Part shown: positions 1-11,077 of the stretch, piece by piece
Position numbering within the stretch: the first letter of the stretch is position 1
Layout: the number at the start of each line of letters is the position of its first letter
NCBI GenBank assembly: GCA_031763025.1
Contig: JASSKH010000010.1
Location: forward strand, 10,681,427 to 10,745,426
DNA from: Macrocystis pyrifera
Lineage: Eukaryota > Sar > Phaeophyceae > Laminariales > Laminariaceae
DNA length: 64,000 nt
Direction: 5' to 3'
The notes under the pieces: model-generated
The model's input: only the letters and a program-made list of their open reading frames with translations
Database searches by the model: none
Told to the model about the DNA's origin: nothing
Position numbers and translations under genes: made by a program

Positions 1-1197
1 CCGAAGAGGTTGGTTCTGCTTGCACTTGCGACGCTTTGTCCTACTATATCGTAGTTATCTAGGGGTATGATGTGTGAGTTTGTGGGGTTTATAACGGACT
101 TCGGCTTTCGTCGCGATAGCTATTGTTACTGTTATTTTTGTGAGCTTCAACGTTCACCACTCATGAACATCTCTAGAAAGAAGAAAGCAAACATACCTTA
201 CACGTATGTTACACTGAGTACGATCCTCTTTGCGTTACTTTGTGATCCGGTTTGGGCAGTTGGGGCAAGGGTCAAGGCTCAACTCTACAATCGGAGTTGG
301 ACTCAGATGTGTGATGTGCAGGTCATCAGTTGGACTGAGGACGATTTCGTGTGAAGACAACAACGGTCTTACCTGGGTATGGAACCCGCTGGTCAGCACC
401 ACGCCGACCTTGCTCCTTTGGCTACTCCCAAGGTTGTACCTCGCGCCTCTGCTAATAGCCTTCGATTGTCCTGCTGTACCTGCTGTACGACGCAGCAGTG
501 GGGCACTAATTGCGTGTATTAATACAACCAATCGTCACATGGTGCTACACGGACGCTGTATCTGGAGCTGCACCTTGTGGTAGAGCCACAGCACTATACC
601 AGTACCAGCACCAGGTAGCAGTGTGTCCTTGGTAAAGCTAAAAGGCAGCGCCAGAGACGAACGAAGCGATGGAAAATGCGCTCGATTTGGTCCGATCCCC
701 TGAGGCACGCGCCATCGGGAACGGGTCCGCAACTTAGCGCACGGTCACCAGACTACAGTAGCATCACTAGCATCCGATCGCTGCTCCCCCACCGTCGCAT
801 GTAACTAACCCCAGAACCTTGAGGAGATAACATTTACTCTGGTATCGATTGTAGACTACGGCATGCATGTAGTCATCCCACACTGACGGCGCACGTGTAA
901 CATCGTCATGTGGTGTTGATCACCGCAACAACATATACGGATGCTCACGTGACCATGTTGCAATGACAGCTTAACCATGTGCGAAGATTGGTAACGCAAC
1001 CATGTCGCATTGGGAACGTAACTCTCACACTTCGTATACTATATAGGGTCGACAATGTTACCATGCTGTTTTGGCAGCAGAACTATATAAAATACATAAG
1101 GCGTTTCTGGCGTGACGATGTTGCTTTGGCAGAGGAAACATACGTATGTGTGGACATTGATAACGCAGTCGTGTTGACATTGATGACCGCTTCTCAC
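1..1197. other. Left edge of window, no exon placed
   Basis: The minus-strand CNB gene that begins at 6180 should continue to the left of 1198, because the exon there ends in a splice donor and not a stop codon. I could not place its next exon in this stretch. Several open frames of 65-117 codons exist but none has a recognisable domain or convincing splice borders. Confidence 0.4.
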
Positions 1198-1439
1198 CCG
1201 CCGAGTTTGACCGTGGCTTGCCCTTAATGATCCTGCACTCCCCCTCCACGATCAGGAAAACCGTAGTCGGCGCCGCGCCTTCCTCCACTAGAATCGATCC
1301 CACTCCATACCGCGCGTCTCGCATAAGCCCCTCTCGCTTCCGACCCCCCCCTTCCCCCCCCGCACCCCCGATCCCCCCGCCTCCGCCTGCCCCCCCCCCC
1401 CCCGGGAGCTCAAGCCCCATGCTTTTCATCAAATGCTTC
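1198..1439 (-). CDS. CNB gene, exon 5 (CNB domain start)
   Basis: An acceptor TTTTGACTGCAG and a donor GTGAGA enclose a frame that starts KHLMKSMGLELP, passes through a glycine run encoded by G-rich homopolymers, and ends with YGVGSILVEEG and VFLIVEGECRIIKGKP. The last part is a textbook opening of a CNB beta-roll. The glycine run (about 1330-1410) is encoded by a run of 15 G and neighbouring G tracts, so its length may be unstable or mis-sequenced. Confidence 0.75.
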
Positions 1440-4400
1440 CTGCAGTCAAAACATACGGCGGCAAGATTCGCAGGTATGCTAGGCATCACCAATACAATGC
1501 TCGGCAGGTATGCTCAGTCAGGGTCATCCCTAACGTAGCACATATAGACCCACGACTTCTGAGGGGAATTACAACGTGATTTGTGTACGCAAATCTAGGG
1601 CGTTAAACCTAGCTTCAGTAGATAAACAACTCCTGAACTTCTTACCTTCCTGAAAATCTCAGCCTGCCTGTTTTTGCTCGTTTTCTTATTTGGGGCACTC
1701 CGTGACAATGTACTACAGGTGTACTACAATTCGCGAAATTGTTTTGTGGCACGTTTTACAGTAGTACAGCTTTTGGTTCGTAAAAAATGTGAGTTTCGGC
1801 TGGTCTTGATTTTTCGCGAAGGATAGCAAAGTGGGCAGACACTAAAAACCGCGGTTACATGATTGCGTATGGTACGAGAGGCGTCCTTCCATATATCGAG
1901 CCTCCGGGTCGCGAAAATGAATAATCACGGCCAACCAACCACCCCATCTGCTACTGCATCTACCATCTACCATCTTCCAATTTTTGGTGACGTTTCGATC
2001 TATTTCAGGGTAGACAACAGAGGAATCATCTACGTACGGCCATTTTCTGAAATATGCAAATTAGGGTGTAAACTATGTAACTATCTCTCCTAAAAACGAA
2101 GCAGTGATTCATTATTTCATCCTCTTTTTCAACCCAATGACACACTCGGTACATGTATCTATAGGCATAGTTATACCTTCCATGCTTCTCCGCGACCTTC
2201 TTGAGGATTGGCACCACTTCTGCCCCGCTGATGGACAAGTACTGACCATCCGGGTAGGGAGAGAAAGGGTTAGTGTCAAGGGAAGCGAGAGATCCGCTCC
2301 GAGGTTGGGATAGATCAGATAAGCGGGGGAGGTTTGGCCCCACTTCTGCCCCGCTGATGGACAGAGTACTGCGTCCATCCGGGGCTATCTTCACCCTGAT
2401 TTTTCCGGCCTGGGTGGTCATTTCTCGTCTCTCTCCGTACTCCCGCTCCCCCCGATAGACCTTACTCCTCGGGTTCGCCTTGACCTTCTGCTCAAGAGCG
2501 CGATAGCGATGCATTTCGGAAAGCATCCACAGTGGATAAGTCTTCGCCCACGCGGCCGGCCACCGTATGTGGGAGTGGTGCCATACTTTCTGAGCTCCTG
2601 ACATGTGGAGCTCATTGCCAGTCGCCCGAAGAAGTTAGTCCGCGCAAGCAACCAGCACAAAAATTCTGTGAGCTAACAAAAGAAAATATACCAGTAGATT
2701 AATCTTACCAACCTGTATACTAGTAGTTGCTCGCTCGAAGAGCTCCACCGGTTATAAAATGATAAGCCAAAAAACGTTATACCGTTGGATGAGCCTCAAG
2801 ACTAAGGTCTGTCCTCTCTGTCTGGAGAAGTACGGTACGAGCTCGGTCACTTCGGCGCCTTTGAGTGTGCTTCGCCGCCGATTCAGAACATCTATCATCC
2901 ATCCCTACCGTAGCTTGCGTCACGTACGTCCCACAAGTCTGGTTCTGAGATGAACCCATCGCCTCCCCGAAAACTTAGATATCTGCATTTCACAAATATG
3001 TTCTTCAGTGTTTGTGTGTCCATGTGCAGGTGTATGCAACCCGACATCGAACCCATCATCAGAGCGAACCTTTGCATACGATAGCAACCCGTTTAGGACC
3101 GCACCCCTGTTTCTGGGACAATTGCTTGGAAGTAGAATCGAATATGTGCAAGTGTACACAATGCACTGTTACGGGGGAGCATACTTATAAGGACTATATA
3201 TGAAGAGTGAAAATACTGGAATATATAGCAGTTTTGCGTGTATCATGGGTCCTGATTACTGCGGTCCGCCGCCATAGTTAGAGGGCTTTAGCAGCGCATT
3301 GTTGTACCTTCAAGTTGGGGAGAGTTTTCTGTGGGGGCAAGGCCACGTTTCATAGCCGCTGCCACTCACTAGTATTTTGTCTGTTTGAAGCATGCTGTGT
3401 GCTGTCCTTGCTCACCTCAACCTCGTTTGTAGCGCTCTCTTTCAGCGTCTCCGGCACAGGGAGAAATCCGAAAGTCTCCAGAGGTTTGAACTCGAGCCTT
3501 GTGCCTGCAGCATCAAAGCACTGAACCTAAGCAAGACCATATAAAATCATGCGAAACGACGCAAGTAGAGCGTACGTTAGGCCCACGCACGACATTGGTT
3601 TACACGTTCTGCTGTTCTGCTGTGTACCAAAGGCTTACAGTCAAGCTTTGTGCCTGCGGCATCGAAGCACTGGACCCAAGCAAGCACATGGCAGTCATGC
3701 GGCGTGACATACCTTGGTACTGAGCAGAGTGTACGTTGGGTCTACGCACGACCGATACTATTACAAATATGTTCTGCCGTGTAAGGTCAACTCTAACTCT
3801 AAAGGCGTGTGCAGGTGCAGCGTTCTGTGACAGGGGTAGATAGAGGTTAAGAGGCGTTCTGCGATAGAGGTTCGCCCTAAAATTTCTGGGGCTCCTCACT
3901 TAAGGAGCTCCATACCTTACACCTCGCCCGAAAACTGAGTTCAACAGAAATCAAATTGCATCCCAATGAATGAATAACCTCATGGCCCAAGTATACGAAA
4001 ACATATTTTTTGTAAACAAGCTGGGCATTCCGACGATTTTGGGTTTTAAGGAACCCTATCATTCAGAAAACATTTCAGCGGAAATGTGCTACCTCTGTCG
4101 CAGAACACGTCTGAACCAGGAAGTAGGCGCAGAAGGGAGTCAGACTTCGTGCATGAAAACCGGCTGGGTTACGCTCGGCCGAAAGCTTACGCTTGCGCGC
4201 GATACACCTTGCCTTGCGCGGTACTAGGTATCACGTGGTACCTGGTGAAGCATCTATTTGTCATTTAGGCAAATATGGAAGAAATAAAACGTTTTTTTCA
4301 GCACTTTTAATAGTACCAATACAGAGTACGAACACCTGTCAATAGGTGTGATGTCTCCGGCGACATGTCCCCGGGGACTTGGAGGATTCGCACCTGCGCG

Positions 4401-6180
4401 GGACCCTTAACGGGCACGAAAATCATGCACCCGGAAGCTGAATCAGCCGCCACAAAATCGTGGGGCTCTCCGTCGCTGGGCACCATCCTCAGCTTCACGA
4501 ACTGGGCAATTTTTAGTTGCTCTCTTTTCGAGAGTAGGGCCCAAAAGGGCTCTCGCCATATCGTCGTGCGCTCTGCGAGGAACTTGCGCACGAATGAGCA
4601 CTCGTTCTGCAAGAAAGCAGTTCGTAGCGCATGGGGCGCAAGTGGCGTAGGAAGGAGGAAGGAGTGCTAGTTTTTGTTTTAATGCTGTGGGTTTGGCCTT
4701 CGATGCACGGCGCACGTTGCATTGATCGACGAGCTGTCGCGGGTACCGGATGTTGCCGATTCGAACCCTGCTGTGGCCATGGGCTCATCAGGCTGGTAGC
4801 AAAAGAGAAGAGCAAGCTACAGTACCACGCATGCAATCTGAACTCTTGGACAGCGCGCAGACAGAGCCAATCAAGACTTAAGTCTACATTCTACCTGGTA
4901 TACCGTAGCCACGTCCCGCGTCTGATTTCTACTTCGAATGTACATATGTATGTAGTACCAAAATTAAGCCGGTTAAAGGGCAAGTATAAGTATTCGAGGA
5001 AGCAATGCGTGTCAACTACCAGGTATATTCGTAATTGTCCCAAGCCGCGATGCAGTGCGTGCCTCATGCACAACAGTAGATATCAGCGTTCAAGGTCGTG
5101 AAAACGATAACGTACAGTAGCAACATATATATACATATATGCATTTGTTGACGTGTCAAAACTGAAAAATCTGTCGATGATGTCGTACTACTGTCCAAGT
5201 AGTCAGCCGGCTTGGGAGTCTACCTCTGTTCTCTGGCCGTGCTTTAGCAGGATTCTTCTTAGAGCGAACGTCTCCTGAAGCTCGAGAGTCGCGGGTGCTA
5301 ATTCCTGTCGAAACAAGCACATATGGACAACAATCAATGCGACTGTATAATCACGATGCACAGTAGTTTAACACTCATGAAAACATGAAAATAGAAAAAA
5401 AAAATCGAGGTATTATTCATATCAGTGGAGCAAAGACTTGAAAAAAAAAAAATCGTTTCTCGGGCAAAGTCCCAGAGGTGACAAATGCCGGGAAAGCTGA
5501 GGTGAGGATGGCGAAGCTGTCCAGCAAGCCTCGTCGCATGAACGAGGTATACCGTACAGAATATCACGCAAGAAAGCACACCGGCTGGCGTCAGTTTCTG
5601 AGTCGATTTTCCCTTCAGAAATCAGGGGGCGCCCACATGACAACGAAAATTGCAGCTCTAGCTTTGGGAATATCTTTTGTCCAGATATTTCCATATATAT
5701 AGGCGCGTACATAGCTCGGCGTTTTTCTTGCATGTTGCCAGGTACACACGTACTGTTCGTGGACAGACGAAGCTGTCGTCAAGCCCACCATGTCCACATA
5801 CATAGAAGAGGGAAGAGGTGCAGCGACGTTCGGCTTGCCAAAATACCTGACTACGTACACGCTTCTAAAGAAGGAATGGTCACACTGACCGGTGGTCATG
5901 TACTCATACAAATCACCAAAGATACATAGACTCGTAGTACGGATTTCTCGTACACAGACAGCAGTGAACCAACGGTATACTCGTAGACCCATGTATATAC
6001 TGTTTGTACTCAGTATGACAGCAGCGTGGTATACGTACGTACTCGCACCAGGTATACTCGAGTCACGACGGACATGCTCAAATTTCCTGTGAAAAGCCTT
6101 CGTCTCACCCCTCTCCTTCGAAGCTTGGAGATCGACAGTTTCCTCCTCGCTGCCCACTCCAGGCCTATTGGGGTCACCAT
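1198..6180 (-). CDS. Cyclic-nucleotide-binding domain protein, 3' partial (gene span)
   Basis: I propose exons at 6109-6180, 5224-5304, 4394-4606, about 2390-2589 and 1198-1439, all on the minus strand. The strongest evidence is in the last of these: a GSILVEEG...VFLIVEGECRII run is the typical beta-strand start of a cyclic-nucleotide-binding (CNB) domain, as in PKA regulatory subunits and related proteins. Exons two and three join in phase 0. They give an amphipathic helix, then REPFWALLSKREQ and VKLRMVPSDGEP, which resemble the N-terminal helices and first strands of another, more divergent CNB domain. The phosphate-binding cassette of neither domain is visible, so ligand binding cannot be claimed. 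The fourth exon has an uncertain 3' border. The gene runs off the left edge. It could be a PKA-regulatory-like protein or an unrelated CNB scaffold; no kinase or channel part is seen. Confidence 0.7.
2390..2589 (-). CDS. CNB gene, exon 4 (3' border uncertain)
   Basis: From the acceptor CTCAG at 2592-2590 the frame is open and reads KVWHHSHIRW...ALEQKVKANPRSK...GERREMTTQAGKIRVKI. The acceptor phase fits exon 3. Possible donors lie at GTGAAG and GTACTC near 2390, so the end is approximate. A 22-base string including CCCCGCTGATGGAC recurs at about 2217 and 2340, suggesting a local duplication at the exon end. Confidence 0.45.
4394..4606 (-). CDS. CNB gene, exon 3 (divergent CNB domain, N-terminal part)
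   Basis: A TTTCTTGCAG acceptor is followed by 71 codons and a GTGCGA donor, phase 0 to 0. The peptide has the pattern FVRKFL...PFWALLSKREQLKIAQFVKLRMVPSDGEP, shown here in pieces: a helix, an F..L..REQL turn, then a strand with V.L..VP..G as in CNB families. A cyclic-nucleotide-binding call rests on this pattern and on exon 5. Confidence 0.7.
5224..5304 (-). CDS. CNB gene, exon 2
   Basis: A TTTCGACAG acceptor and a GTAGAC donor enclose 27 codons reading ELAPATLELQETF...LLKHGQRTE, an amphipathic helix of the type that precedes CNB domains. It joins the next exon in phase 0. Confidence 0.6.
6109..6180 (-). CDS. CNB gene, candidate first exon
   Basis: An ATG at 6180-6178 opens 24 codons (MVTPIGLEW...) ending at a GTGAGA donor in phase 0, matching the phase-0 start of the next exon. 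The alternative is an internal exon beginning after a CAG near 6190 in another frame (TKDGDPNRPGVGSEEE), but that frame ends in phase 1 and does not join the next exon. The start choice is therefore tentative. Confidence 0.4.
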
Positions 6181-6513
6181 CCTTTGTTACTGCAGCTAGC
6201 AGTATAAAGAAGGTGAGGGACCCCACGCGCTGTAAGCAGGAACGGCACAGCAGCACCCGTGCACCCGTGCACACCGCACACCTGCGACTGAAATCGCTCG
6301 TTTAGCGGAACAACTTGTGCCGTTTCGACGTAAGAAAAGTCGGTTTCAAGTTTTATTGCACCGCTGCGCCGCCTTGATCAAATATGACATAGGTTGCACG
6401 TTGGCGGTCTAGTTTTGGCCCGTCACGGTCAACATCCTCTTCAGTCTTCAGACATGATATATTTTTTTTTAATTTTTGAAATACGTAGATATATTCCATT
6501 TTCAATCGAGAGA
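6181..6513. other. 5' flank of the CNB gene
   Basis: This is the presumed upstream region of the CNB gene, ending at the hAT target-site duplication. I see no convincing promoter element. Confidence 0.3.
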
Positions 6514-6539
6514 GTTCCTAGTAGAGGTCGGTATCATAT

Positions 6540-6690
6540 CACAAAATGTGATATATTATATGATATGTGATATGATATACGCGTATCAATATCACAAAAA
6601 AACCCCGTGATATGATATATCATATCGTATCATATCATATGATATGATATCGATATATCATATCATATGATATGATATGTGATATGATAT
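6540..6690. repeat. Left subterminal TATCA/TGATA array of the hAT element
   Basis: Dense alternation of TGATATGATA and TATCATATCA forms many overlapping palindromes. The matching array lies at 7395-7490 beside the other terminus. Confidence 0.85.
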
Positions 6691-7394
6691 GGAATAAAAG
6701 TCACGATTTCAGCTTTCTTTGAGGCCACACAGCAGAGTAGCCAAGGACGTTCTTGGGTTGGGGTGGGGTGTAATGCTCTTCTTGCACTGCTGGTAAGCAC
6801 ATATTTCAATAGTCAAACATGTGTCCAGCGTCAGTAATACTAGGGGTACATACGTACCACGTACGTACGTACATGGTGGTGCAACAGCATATATTTCGCT
6901 TCCACGGAATAAACAAGGCGCACATTGCTATAAGGTATTACGCACACAACAATCAGGAATACCTCGGGCCCAAGGCATGCACAGCAGCAGCTAGCTGTGT
7001 GCAATCACCAGACAATTTCAACCGCTTGTCCTCAAAATAGAGTATCATGAAGACTGCAATATAACACTGACGACACATACTAGAATCTTCACCCTGAAAT
7101 CAACAGCAGCACTCCGCCTTTCTTTTTACTAATATTAACACAAAAGCAAAAGCCGAAATACGAAAATCTTCGTTATAAAGATTAAACAACGACAACTCCA
7201 ACTTCAACGCGAACCACAAAGAAGACCATGCCGTGAGAACGACTGCTGCTGTGGACTACAGCAGACAAGCTATGATGGCTCCTTGTGTGCGAGCTAGATT
7301 AGCTAGAGCCATGTCAGGGTATTTCGAAGAACTCGGAACTTCGAAGAAAAAAGTGGATCTCGGGAGATTCTCGGGCGCTTGGGGGGGTTTTCTG

Positions 7395-7490
7395 TCATAT
7401 CATATCATATGATATGATATATGATATTATATATTATATCATATCATATATCACTTTTTTTTTACAAATATATCATATATCATATCAGAG
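7395..7490. repeat. Right subterminal TATCA/TGATA array of the hAT element
   Basis: This is the counterpart of the array at 6540-6690, immediately inside the right inverted terminus. Confidence 0.85.
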
Positions 7491-7525
7491 CGTTTTCAGA
7501 AGTGATACCGACCTCTAGTTCCTAG

Positions 7526-10500
7526 ACGGATATCCGTCAAGAGTCAAGGGGGCATACACAGTAGCGCCGTCAAGAGTCAAACGTCAACCGACATATCAGA
7601 ATAATTGGCCGTTCTCGCTTCTCGCCCGTACGACGGAATCCTAACATCCTCGAAACGAACGTAAACTTGCCGCGTTGTTTGGATCGGGCATTCGCAGGTC
7701 CGCAGGTAGGTGTTGTCCAGCGGGTGGTGGGGACTGGCGGGGCGGCAGTGGATATCAGTTGGGTGTCCAGCTTCTCCTTGAATACGACGCTAGGATTACC
7801 ACTATTAATACTGTGTAGCCGAGAAGCAAAACGAACAATGATGCCCGAGAAGACTCCAAAAAAAGGCGCACAGCAGTGCGGCAGGATCGAGACCCACGAA
7901 GCTCTCTCGTCGCCAGCAATATGTTGCTGTGTGGTCGGGAGTGGGATGCCTCGACCGATTGATAGAATGGCAATCGCAGATGATATCTATCTGATGATGG
8001 TGACATGGAGCGCTCGATGTATACGCACCACCTGCGCTCGCTCGTGGTCCTCATGCGCGCGACCCAATCACTGCAAATAAATGCTCTAAGATCGTTCCCA
8101 TCATCGCATTGACGATGCACCAGATTGAAGTTTTTCAGATCCAGGGTCACAAAGCAGGCTCTTCTCCCTCCTCTCCACTACTATATGTTCGGATATTGCC
8201 TTGTACTTTTATCGCGAGAAAGAAGATTTCAGCCATTTTTTCCCTTGTCGACTCGCATCGAATTGCGCCTACTCACGCTACTACGAGGCGCTCTGAGCAG
8301 CATTGCTGCAGCAGTTGATTCCGGTTTTATTTATTTTCGCAAATATTCGGGTTATCAGTTATATAGTATCAGTGCGCAGAATGATTATTAAAAATTGTCC
8401 TGTTGATCCGGGCAGCATCCAGGGGAGCCGCTGGCCTATATCTTTGACAAGGAAACACATATAGAATACGCGCGTTCGGTTTATCACAATACTTGTAAAA
8501 TTCGGTAAAAATGGAATACCGTATATACGAGGCGTATTACGCAGCTTGCAAAGTTGAGTATCAACTTTTAATCAGTCGAACTCACAGCTGACGTTTTTTA
8601 AAATTTGTAAAAAAAAATAAACCCAAAAGTTTGACCCATGTGGGATTCGAGCTCCAGCACCAAGTAGTCTTATTAATAGCAGCATTCGAGGGTACGACCA
8701 ACTAGCCTACGGGTGCGACCGGCTGGAAGGCATACATATACATGCTGTTGCTCTATGCTGCAGCTGGTTGGTGATCAGATGATGAGACGGCAGCGAATGC
8801 ATTCACCCCTTCATACAGAACTGTACACACGTTTTTGAGGACAAATCCCTAGTTTTTTTCCACGGAAAATAAATATTATCTGTGTCGGCCTTTCGCGAGC
8901 TTCATGTGGATGGGCAGTTAAAAAGTAAAAGTCTGCATCCCACACACCTCAACATCATGACTCTGCTGCAGCTCTACTGTGGCTGTAGATATTATGATCA
9001 TGCTACCCGTTTTAGCATGATTATTATGGGACCCGCCAGGTTTTTCTTGAGTCGTCGTTCCGAAGACTTTATCTCCTACGTAGGCTTTTCGTCAGCAGTA
9101 AATCCCAGACCACTCGTAATTCGTTTTAGGAGGACATTATGAAGCGGAGACCTTACGGGCGATTGGTTTAGGATGCCGGGGCGTCACACCAGCCAGCCCG
9201 CCCCACCCAACAAAAACGCCATGCCACACAGTACGAACTCAATAATCGGGCTCGTGTGTTTTTTTTTCCATTTTCATCCCTCAAACCATCCACTAAAACT
9301 TTTTCCCAGTACATCGTAACAGCAGCAAGTTTGCGGTGAAGGACACCTACCTACTGCGGTGAAAAAAACGAGCACTCGAACGAAGGCCAGGCTGAGACTG
9401 ACAGGACACTAAGAAATTCGGCAGTCGTTGTGCCGAATATGGTGTTGAATGCACTCGTTCTTAAATAAGAATAAGAAATTCAGCCCGGTGCGCTTTCCTG
9501 TTTTATTACTATAGCATAGGTCCCCTGCACAAAGCAGTTTTGCTTGCGCAAACCACACGCTGATTCTACATTCACAACCCAGTATACATCTAAACATGAA
9601 TGTTCTTAAATGCCCGGTGCTGTTTTTGCTCGATACTCGAGTTTCTTTTATACACGGTGTCGCAGTTCCTGTGTGGGCATGAAAGGAGCCCAGGGCAAAA
9701 ACCAGAATCCAAAAGAAAGAACGATACCACAACAAAAGGGAAACTAAAAAAACAAGGAGAAACTATCATAGGACACAATCCAACAGCGCCCCCGAAAAAA
9801 AAAAAACAGCTCCGAGAAAAAGACCCGCCATGAAAGAGCAGGGTCACCCACCTGCCTTCCATATATACGAAACCCAATGAACAAAACCAGAACCTTAATG
9901 CACTCACGAAATTGTGCGCAAACTACCCGTCGACTGGAACTACGAGCCTACCGCAAGTTCCTCCATGTCTGCAAAAAACAAATAGGACGGGTATTACGCC
10001 AGCGTGTAAGACGCACCACAGAAGAAAAATAATTAAATGAGAGAGGTGGGGCTCCAAGGCAAATACCCTATACCATACCTTACCGAGCTACCACTATATA
10101 TATATGTATTTCCCGTGTACCCCCTGCCGCCAGCTGCATCTGGTTAACCTGTTGTTTCCCCTGCAACGAGCACTCCGTACTCATTCCAAGTAGTTTCAGA
10201 GGGCAAAAAAGGTCGGGAACAAGTGACTTGATTATAGTGCAGCATCGGCCACACCAAGTAACACGACCTTTTCCACGGCAGGGTGCGTGTTCAAACTGCG
10301 CAGAATGGTGATGCTTGCACTGATTCTGCCTTCTCTCTTCCAAGCTGCTTGAAAACGCCACCCTCCTCCTTCTTTTTTAGTACTACTGTGTCACTACTGT
10401 AGCTACGGATGGGAGTCCCAGAGGGGCTTGAGCCGTTTCTATACTGCACAGAGTATCCCATGCTGATTCTAAGTATACTGTGGTCAAAAAACGTCGGTGC

Positions 10501-10689
10501 AGTTGTAATCGGGTTAACCTGCGCCCAGCGCGTCAACAGCATACTGGTACCACGTTTCCGCCAGTGCAAACAGACCCTGTATACGTAGCCGCGTCACGAA
10601 CAACGCGGAAGGTCCCATGCCGGCCGAGATTTACACCGCCTTCCACCTCTCAACAAAAACCACGCAACACACGGAAGGTCCCATGCAGA
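7526..10689. other. Intergenic spacer downstream of SPC25
   Basis: Open frames of up to about 137 codons occur (for example 7667-8080 plus) but have low-complexity or arginine/serine/cysteine-rich compositions, no domain and no splice logic. I see no gene, RNA gene or transposon with ends here. Confidence 0.4.
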
Positions 10690-10815
10690 TTTAGATTGCA
10701 ATGTCTTGCCTGGTCAGTGAAATCCGACGTACTCCGTCCCGGCGCCGCAGGGATACGTGGGTCTACGGTCATAGGACTACGGCCATGCATGTCATGAGTA
10801 CACCCCCCTTCCCCT
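10690..10815 (+). repeat. Poly(C)-tailed dispersed repeat, copy in + orientation
   Basis: It contains GGTCATAGGACTACGGCCAT and ends GAGTACACCCCCC. It is homologous to the copies at 45817-46008 and (inverted) 46905-47120. The 5' part is diverged. Confidence 0.75.
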
Positions 10816-10870
10816 CTCAACAAAAACGCCACCACACCACACGTAAACCGACGTGTGCGGCACTAAAGCA

Positions 10871-11077
10871 CTACATCCCGGCCTCCGCGAGGGCCACAAA
10901 ACCTCGACGCACGCCGGACACGAAGCTCCCGAAGTCGTTGGTTGCGTTCACATCCGCGAGCATTGCTTCGAACTGGTCGCCCGGGAGGACCGGCACGCAT
11001 TCCGGCACACGGTAGACGCCATCATCGTCGACATTGACGGCGATCACGAAGGGGCGCTCGGGGTTCTCCCGGGATAT
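10871..11077 (-). CDS. SPC25 exon 7 (globular domain and stop)
   Basis: Acceptor GTGCGAGCAG, then 68 codons and TAG at 10873-10871. ISRENPERPFVIAVNVDD, PECVPVLPGDQFE and NATNDFGSFVSGVRRGF match the C-terminal half of the SPC25 domain. It joins exon 6 in phase 0 across a 5.9-kb intron. Confidence 0.88.
   Translation of the reverse strand: MSRENPERPFVIAVNVDDDGVYRVPECVPVLPGDQFEAMLADVNATNDFGSFVSGVRRGFVALAEAGM

Larger units (their letters stand above)
6514..7525. mobile_element. Non-autonomous hAT-type DNA transposon with 8-bp TSD
   Basis: The element itself is 6522-7517 (996 bp). Its ends are inverted copies: TAGAGGTCGGTATCA at the left and the complement TGATACCGACCTCTA at the right. It is bordered by a perfect 8-bp direct repeat, GTTCCTAG, at 6514-6521 and 7518-7525. 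An 8-bp duplication together with a terminus starting TAGAG is characteristic of the hAT superfamily. Just inside each end lies an AT-rich array of TATCA/TGATA units (6540-6690 and 7395-7490), which would fit subterminal transposase-binding repeats. The interior has no reading frame long enough for a transposase, so the copy would have to be mobilised in trans. Identical TSDs imply a fairly recent insertion. Confidence 0.9.

Noticed and set aside
7667..8080. Plus-strand frame of 137 codons
   Set aside because: Low-complexity composition, no homology that I recognise, and opposite frames are open over the same stretch.
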